From Nemertoderma westbladi (Eukaryota; Xenacoelomorpha; Nemertodermatida; Nemertodermatidae), in the NCBI GenBank assembly GCA_032718475.1, contig JAUCBJ010001966.1, forward strand, positions 18,236 to 82,235: a stretch of 64,000 nt of DNA. The letters run 5' to 3'. The position numbers and the translations under genes were made by a program. Every line of letters starts with the position of its first letter. The stretch's first letter is position 1. The notes below the pieces were generated by a model. That model made no database searches. It was not told the origin of the DNA and worked only from the letters and a program-made list of their open reading frames with translations. Below, one piece after another: positions 58,006 to 64,000 of the stretch.

Positions 58006-58114
58006 GTAATACAGTACCTACATACTTGCTAGAAGTCAATATTTTGAACATTTTTATTAATGGAAATAGAATTGCTGTATTTGAGATGTTAATGATGACT
58101 TTCACTAAGGTACT

Positions 58115-60190
58115 GTACAACTACTATAGCACTATGTACTGTACTAGTGCAATATGTACTGTACTCGTGCAATATGTACTGCGCTAGTGCAATATGTACT
58201 GTACTAGTGCAATATGTACTATACTAGTGCAATATGTACTGCACTAGTGCAATATGTACTGTACTAGTGCAATATGTACTGTACTAGTGCAATATGTACT
58301 GTACTAGTGCAATATGTACTGTACTAGTGCAATATGTACTGTACTAGTGCAATATGTACTGTACTAGTGCAATATGTACTGTACTAGTGCAATATGTACT
58401 GTACTAGTACAATATGTACTGTACTAATGCAATATGTACTGTACAAGTGCAATATGTACTATACTAGGGCAATATGTATTATACTAGTGCAATATGTACT
58501 GCAATAGTGCAATATGTACTGTACTAGTGCAATATGTAATGTACTAGTGCAATATGTACTGTACTAGTGCAATATGTACTGCGCTAGTGCAATATGTACA
58601 GTACTAGTGCAATATGTACTGTACTAGTGCAATATGTACAGTACTAGTGCAATATGTACTGTAATAGTGCAGTATGTACTGTACTAGTGCAATATGTACA
58701 GTACTAGTGCAATATGTACTATACTAGTGCAATATGTACTATACGAGTGCAATATGTACTGCACTAGTGCAATATGTACTGTAGTAGTGCAATATGTACT
58801 GTACTATTGCAATATGTACTATACTAGTGCAATATGTACTATACTAGTGCAATATGTACTGCACTAGTGCAATATGTACTGCACTCGTGCAATATGTACT
58901 GTACTAGTGCAATGTGTACTGCACTAGTGAAATATGTACTGTACTAGTGCAATATGTACAGTACTAGTGCAATATGTACTATACTAGTGCAATATGTACT
59001 ATACTAGTGCAATATGTACTGTACTAGTGCAATATGTACAGCACTAGTGCAATATGTACTGTACTAGTGCACTATGTACTGTAATAGTGCAATATGTACT
59101 GTAATAGTGCAATATGTACAGTACTAGTGCAATATGTACTATACTAGTGCAATATGAACTGTACTAGTGCAATATGTACTGTACTAGTGCAATATGTACT
59201 GTAATAGTGCAATATGTACTGTAATAGTGCAATATGTACAGTACTAGTGCAATATGTACTATACTAGTGCAATATGAACTGTACTAGTGTAATATGTACT
59301 GTACTAGTGCAATATGTACTGTACTAGTGCAATATGTACTGTACTAGTGAAATGTGTAATGTACTAGTGCAATATGTACTGTACTAGTGCAATATCTACT
59401 GTACTAGTGCAATATGTACTGCGCTAGTGCAATATGTACAGAACTAGTGCAATATGTACTGTACTAGTGTAATATGTACTGTACTAGTGCAATATGTACT
59501 ATACTAGTGCAATATGTACTGTACTAGTGCAATATGTACAGTACTAGTGCAATATGTACTTTACTAGTGCAATATGTACTATACTAGTGCAATATGTACT
59601 ATACTAGTGCAATATGTACTGCGCTAGTGCAATATGTACTGTACTAGTGCAATATGTACTGTACTAGTGCAATATGTACAGTACTAGTGCAATATGTACT
59701 ATACTAGTGCAATATGTACTATACTAGTGCAATATGTACTATGCAAGTGCAATATGTACTGCACTAGTGCAATATGTACTGTACTAGTGCAATATGTACT
59801 GTACTAGTGCAATATGTACTACACTAGTGCAATATGTACTATACTAGTGCAATATGTACTGCAATAGTGCAATATGTACTGCACTAGTGCAATATGTACT
59901 ATACTAGTGCAATATGTACTGCGCTAGTGCAATATGTAAGACTGTAATAGTGCAACATGTACTGTACTAGTGCAATATGTACAGTACTAGTGCAATATGT
60001 ACTGCACTCGTGCAATATGTACTGTACTAGTGCAATAGTTACTGTACTAGTGCAATATGTATTGTACTTGTGCACTGTGTACTCTTACTAGTGCAATATG
60101 TAGTGTACTAGTGCACTATGTACTGTAATAGTGCACTATAATATACTGTACTAGTGCACTATGTACTATAATTGTACAATAGGCCTACTA
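58115..60190. repeat. 20-bp satellite, about 100 copies
   Basis: The unit TACTGTACTAGTGCAATATG stays in a strict 20-base register for more than 1.8 kb, with point variants (ATACTAG, GCACTAG, GCGCTAG, TACAGTAC, GTAATAG) that recur in blocks. Register breaks only near 59940 and after 60070, where the array decays. Confidence 0.97.
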
Positions 60191-60349
60191 TACTTCTGCA
60201 CTATGTACTGTGTGCCGGTGAACCCAGCAACAGGATCGTACACTTTCCTATTCCAGCCCTATTCTCAAGTCCCATCATAGGCAATGTTGTGCAAACTGAG
60301 CAACTTTGTATTTAAAAAAAAGTAAAGTAAATTTTCTTCGGCCGTTAGA

Positions 60350-60445
60350 CCAGGGATTACGCACAAAGTCTGAGAGAGGGCTGTTGCGCTGTCAGTCAGA
60401 GAGGAGAGAGGTAACAGCCGGTGGGGTAAGGATTTACCTCTGGGA
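60350..60445. repeat. left arm of an inverted repeat pair
   Basis: The 75-bp segment with GGGCTGTTGCGCTGTCAGTC and GGTAACAGCC is the inverse of 62800-62880. The pair brackets 2.4 kb holding the piggyBac-type remnant. Confidence 0.75.
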
Positions 60446-60844
60446 CCTGTATTAGGCAAAATAGCAGTAGCTGTGTAGGCCCACCAGTACTGTGCACGGT
60501 ACAAGACCCGAAATTTAGCCTACATCTGTAAATAATACATGGTTTCGCGGTACAAGACCATATAAATTAGACCACCATCTGTAAAATGCTCGCTTGAGTT
60601 CAGGAGTTACACAGATGTCAGGGTGTGCTGATTATATATCATGCATTAGGCCTAACGGATTCTGCTGTTCTGGTAGCCTGGAACTAGACCACAACAAAAA
60701 CTGATGCGACAGAGCGAGGTGCCGTAAGCCTAACATTTCTTGGAGGCTGGTCCGATAACACTCAACCTCAACGCATTGTTTAGTTGGACATTGACATTAC
60801 CGGTATTGCATTACAGTGTACATCTGCACATACAGACATAGTAT

Positions 60845-61458
60845 CCTACTGTCCCAAGAACAGAAGAAAGGAAAAGTGGTTACACTGATGAGCACAATGC
60901 ACATGGATGCAGAAGTTTCTCAAACCCGATCGGAAAAAAAAACCGGAGATAATTCTCAAATATAATCGCGAGAAGGGAGGGGTAGATAGCGCCGACAAGT
61001 GTTTAGTCACCTACTCAACTAAACGAATGACAAAGCGGTGGCCGGTTGTTGTATTCTCCAATATGCTAGATATAGCTGCTTACAATGCATTTGTTATATG
61101 GCGTGAGATAAACCCAAAGTGAGATAAACCCAAACTGGAATCAAGGCAAACTCTTTCGACGGCGAATTTTTTGGAACAGCTTGGACAGGAATTAATCTGC
61201 GGACATGTAATCCGGCGAGATATAATGCCACGGGATGAGCACTCCAAAGCAATTGTAAGAGACGTCCAACAAGGCGGTACACCTTCTGATCCAACTTCGA
61301 GGTACGAGGCACAAGTGGGAACTATATCAGAGATCAAGCAGAGGGCCCGCTGCCACATCTGCAGCGGTAATGATAACAAATATAACTTGCAGTGTTGTAT
61401 CTGCGGTAAATTTATGTGTAAATTACATGGTTATATTTTATGTGGTGGTTGCAAATAA
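60845..61458 (+). pseudogene. piggyBac transposase C-terminal half, remnant
   Basis: Around 60850-60930 one frame reads MSTMHMDAEVSQ, and from 60907 the next frame reads KPEIILKYNREKGGVDSADK, YSTKRMTKRWPVVVF and LDIAAYNAFVIW. These are the most conserved late motifs of piggyBac transposases (YN..KGGVD..D....Y...R.T.RWP..VF...LDI...NA). After a stop at 61120, a third stretch ends with RCHICSG ... CCICGKFMCKLHG ... CGGCK, the C-terminal Cys-rich zinc finger. The catalytic N-terminal part is absent and the frame is broken at least twice. Confidence 0.8.
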
Positions 61459-61459
61459 A

Positions 61460-62250
61460 TAATAAATATATAATTATCATATTATTATATATAAATACAC
61501 AGTAATATGTTTTTATGAAAATCTAAATAGGCTATAAAAGTTTAAGCCACATATAAGTTTAGTAGATTAGTATAAATTAGCAAAAAATGAATTTTTGGAA
61601 TTTTTTATAAATTCTTAAAAAAAATTTTTTTTTAATTTCCGGAAAACTTTCCAAAATTTCCGAGAAATTTTTCGGAAAATTACTAAAAACACGGAAATTT
61701 CCCGGAGCACCTATAACAAGTATCAAACTAACACCATATATCAGTAATATTATATATTATCATATCATATATTATCATTATCATATCATATTATATATTA
61801 TATCAGTATAATTCATCTGTTAATTATTACAAAAAAAAATCCAACATTATATTAACATTTATATAGTTTTGAATTAAATGTTTCGAAATCAACAGTCATT
61901 CAATGATCTTATACAGCAGTGTCATACTCATATATCGCGTATCCCTTGGCTGCTTGGTTTAATCACTATTCTTTATTCAAGTATAACTGAATCCTGGCCC
62001 ACCGCCTTCACCCTCCACTGATAATTTAAAATCGTAACTCTTTGACTAAATTATACCAAACTTGGTAAACATGTATCTTGTCTATCGGCTAAAATAAACA
62101 CAACTTGCTAAAGTTTCCCCTATAATGCTTTTCCCTATAGAACAGGATGCAGTTTTATTTTAGTAGTAAACAAGCTGTTATTTGCGTCGATTTTCACCTG
62201 GAGAGGGAAGAATATTAATTACCCCCCCCCCCCCCCCCCCCCCCCCCTAC
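61460..62250. other. AT-rich stretch, no gene recognised
   Basis: Repeats of ATATCATATCATATTAT lie at 61735-61810, and 61620-61700 is rich in GGAAAATTTCC-like words. A C run of about 25 lies at 62222-62246. Confidence 0.45.
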
Positions 62251-62525
62251 CTGCAGTTAAGTGAAAATATTTCGGCACCATTTAATTTTATTATTCCAGG
62301 TTTAATACTGTAATAGACTCCGTTATCCGTCTCGATCGCTTCACTATGCACCATCTTACTGGGTTTAATAAACTCCATCGCCTTCCTGTCGTTCTCTGTT
62401 TTGTAGATTACTTCGCCATCATCTGATCGCTTTGGTTGCGTGTTTAATACTGTAATAGAATCCGTCGCCATCGTATCGTTCTGGATACATTGAATAGACT
62501 CCATTGTCCATCGCGATCGTTTCAT
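62247..62525 (-). CDS. unrecognised short open frame
   Basis: A - strand frame of about 90 codons with mixed composition (TENDRKAMEFIKPSKMVHSE). Its DNA holds a loose internal repeat ('gtttaatactgtaatagactcc' style at 62302 and 62442). It may be a fragment of a transposon protein or chance; no family recognised. Confidence 0.2.
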   Translation of the reverse strand: MKRSRWTMESIQCIQNDTMATDSITVLNTQPKRSDDGEVIYKTENDRKAMEFIKPSKMVHSEAIETDNGVYYSIKPGIIKLNGAEIFSLNCR

Positions 62526-62799
62526 TGTTTACGTTTAATTGACTCCGTCGCCTCCTCGGATTAGGAATCCGGCCGGGTTTCGTAGATTCCGCCATCGTTC
62601 AGCAGTTCAGTGTTTTTAATCAAAGCCAGAATTCCGGCAACGGCACCAGGATCAACGATTTCAGAAGTAACAGACTTCGTCAACAACACTCGGGGTTTAA
62701 AAAATACAACTATCGGGCAACTTGTAACTGGGCGATCATCTATCTGATAGTTGAAAAAGACTGTCTGACAGTTGGTATCAGACTATCTGATAGTTAGCG

Positions 62800-62882
62800 C
62801 CCCATGGGGAAATCCTTACCCCATGGGCTGTTACCTCTCTGACTGACAGCGCAACAGCCCCTATAGCAAAGTCTGACAAAAT
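62800..62882. repeat. right arm of the inverted repeat pair
   Basis: The inverse of 60350-60445 (GGGCTGTTACCTCTCTGACT, GACAGCGCAACAGCCC). Just before it, ACTATCTGATAGTT forms a small palindrome. Bases 62920-62955 (CACGTGCTGC, CCCCACTTC) resemble the end of the CTCF-motif repeat family. Confidence 0.7.
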
Positions 62883-63461
62883 ATTTTCAGCAGTGCGTTC
62901 CCCCCAGAGTTATACATTTCACGTGCTGCACGTAGACCCCACTTCTTGCTATAATAATGTATATTGATTCTAGATTACGCGATGAATGTGATTAAATTGG
63001 ATAATTAATACCCTGGCTGGGTCAATTCGTTTTACTGGGAAGAAAAGTAAAATGCAGGCTACCAAACAGTTTTCCCCTCGGTAAAAACGCTTTCTTCTGA
63101 TTATTTTTTGGTATAATAATTTTAACAGAATAAACGTTTTTAAATGTGTTTTAATAACATTTGTTCATAGATTTCATGTCTTATACTATATTATTTGCAG
63201 AGCGAATATCAAAGATTTCGAACTCTTCCTTATCAAAGAAATTAACTGGAGGAGAGTATATTAACTGACCTTATGTGTAACAACTGTATGTGTAGTATTA
63301 TGGTGAAGGGAATAACATAATTGGGTTTTGGCTGGAAAAGCACTGAAATATCTATAATAATGTCCACAAGTGTTACTGAACAAAACAAACTCAGATTCTA
63401 GAATACTCTTATTACAGTTAATATCGATTACTTCTAGACAAGTTAAAATATTAATAACAAT

Positions 63462-63650
63462 ACAATTATGTAAAATACAATTATGTAAAATACGATTATG
63501 TAAAATACAATTATGTAAAATACGATTATGTAAAATACAATTATGTAAAATACGATTATGTAAAATACGATTATGTAAAATACGATTATGTAAAATACGA
63601 TTATGTAAAATACGATTATGTAAAATACGATTATGTATAATACGACTGAT
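63462..63650. repeat. 15-bp minisatellite, about 12 copies
   Basis: The unit is TATGTAAAATACGAT or TATGTAAAATACAAT. Because 15 is a multiple of three, several frames stay open (CKIRLCKIQL, FYIIV, LHNRI); these are by-products. Confidence 0.95.
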
Positions 63651-63797
63651 GAGCAAAAAATACACTGGAAATAATACTGTACTATATTATAATATTTCAT
63701 TATTAGAATTGGATGGAGCCATCCTTTCTCTGCACTTTCACTTCCACTGGGCTACCCAAGACAGTTATGCAGCAGCCAGAGAAACCAACTGAACTTA

Positions 63798-63862
63798 GGA
63801 CAATTGCGACCTGGATAATTGCGACTCAAAATATTTTTCTAAAATCATGGGTCGCAATTGTC
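63798..63862. repeat. small inverted repeat at the right end
   Basis: GGACAATTGCGACC at about 63799 is the inverse of GGTCGCAATTGTCC at about 63849. ATAATTGCGACTC between them is a further related unit. Possibly the end of another foldback element cut by the window. Confidence 0.6.
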
Positions 63863-64000
63863 CGGGTCTTTCGAATTTCGAACCCAAAAAGCCGTGTATC
63901 TATAGATGAAATATTTCATATTTCAGGCAATTGAATTTCCAAAAATGTCCCCAATATAATGCCAAAAGTAGGCCTCGGGTTCAAAAAAGTTCTTGCTTTT

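Noticed and set aside
63261..63792. Repeat proteins on both strands at the right end
   Set aside because: Produced by a 15-bp minisatellite; all are low-complexity five-residue repeats.

Overview
The window is eukaryotic and almost certainly from an invertebrate animal. It is AT-rich, its genes are split by GT-AG introns, it is full of non-LTR retrotransposons, DNA transposons and satellites, and it encodes an extracellular protein built from modules typical of animals. I cannot name the species. A marine deuterostome such as a tunicate would fit the module set, but that is a guess.

The only convincing host gene runs on the + strand from about 12.8 to 51.9 kb. It starts with a signal peptide (12837), continues with betagamma-crystallin-like Greek-key exons (12837-13069, 15116-15273, 15730-15877, about 27243-27498, 30576-30692), a fibronectin type II exon (32004-32192), a possible Cys-containing exon (33734-33837) and a calcium-binding EGF exon (35059-35190). 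It ends with two tandem F-type lectin (fucolectin) domains (43565-43818 + 44127-44817; 46677-46936 + 51664-51870), the last with a stop codon overlapped by AATAAA. Most junctions I could test keep the reading frame, and the extracellular modules are mostly bounded by phase-1 introns. Three links are unresolved: crystallin exon 3 to 4, crystallin exon 4 to 5, and the exon between FN2 and EGF.

The introns and flanks hold mobile DNA in nested layers. A broken LINE (about 18.3-27.2 kb) carries a complete-looking Merlin/ISXO2-type DNA transposon (20014-22799) with a 9-bp target duplication and long arrays of 15-17-bp repeats as inverted ends. Its RT region is also interrupted by a 510-bp palindrome. 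Other pieces are two copies of a family carrying many CTCF-like core motifs (5.7-6.6 and 37.7-38.9 kb), an antisense LINE (39-42.6 kb), an RTE-like LINE (52.0-54.5 kb) with fragments at 35.4 and 36.4 kb, a GIY-YIG remnant of a Penelope-like element (50.7 kb), piggyBac-type remnants (6.7, 60.9 kb), a 1.55-kb TTAA-flanked non-autonomous element (56.4 kb), SINEs and MITE-like foldbacks. Large satellites lie at 7.4-9.45 kb (78 bp), 32.2-33.7 kb (44 bp, made from the FN2 exon/intron junction), 48.6-50.2 kb (69 bp) and 58.1-60.2 kb (20 bp).

The left end (1-1262) has an unrecognised Cys-rich coding region of higher GC, and 3.9-5.0 kb an unrecognised broken coding region. The rest of the flanks shows no gene I can support.
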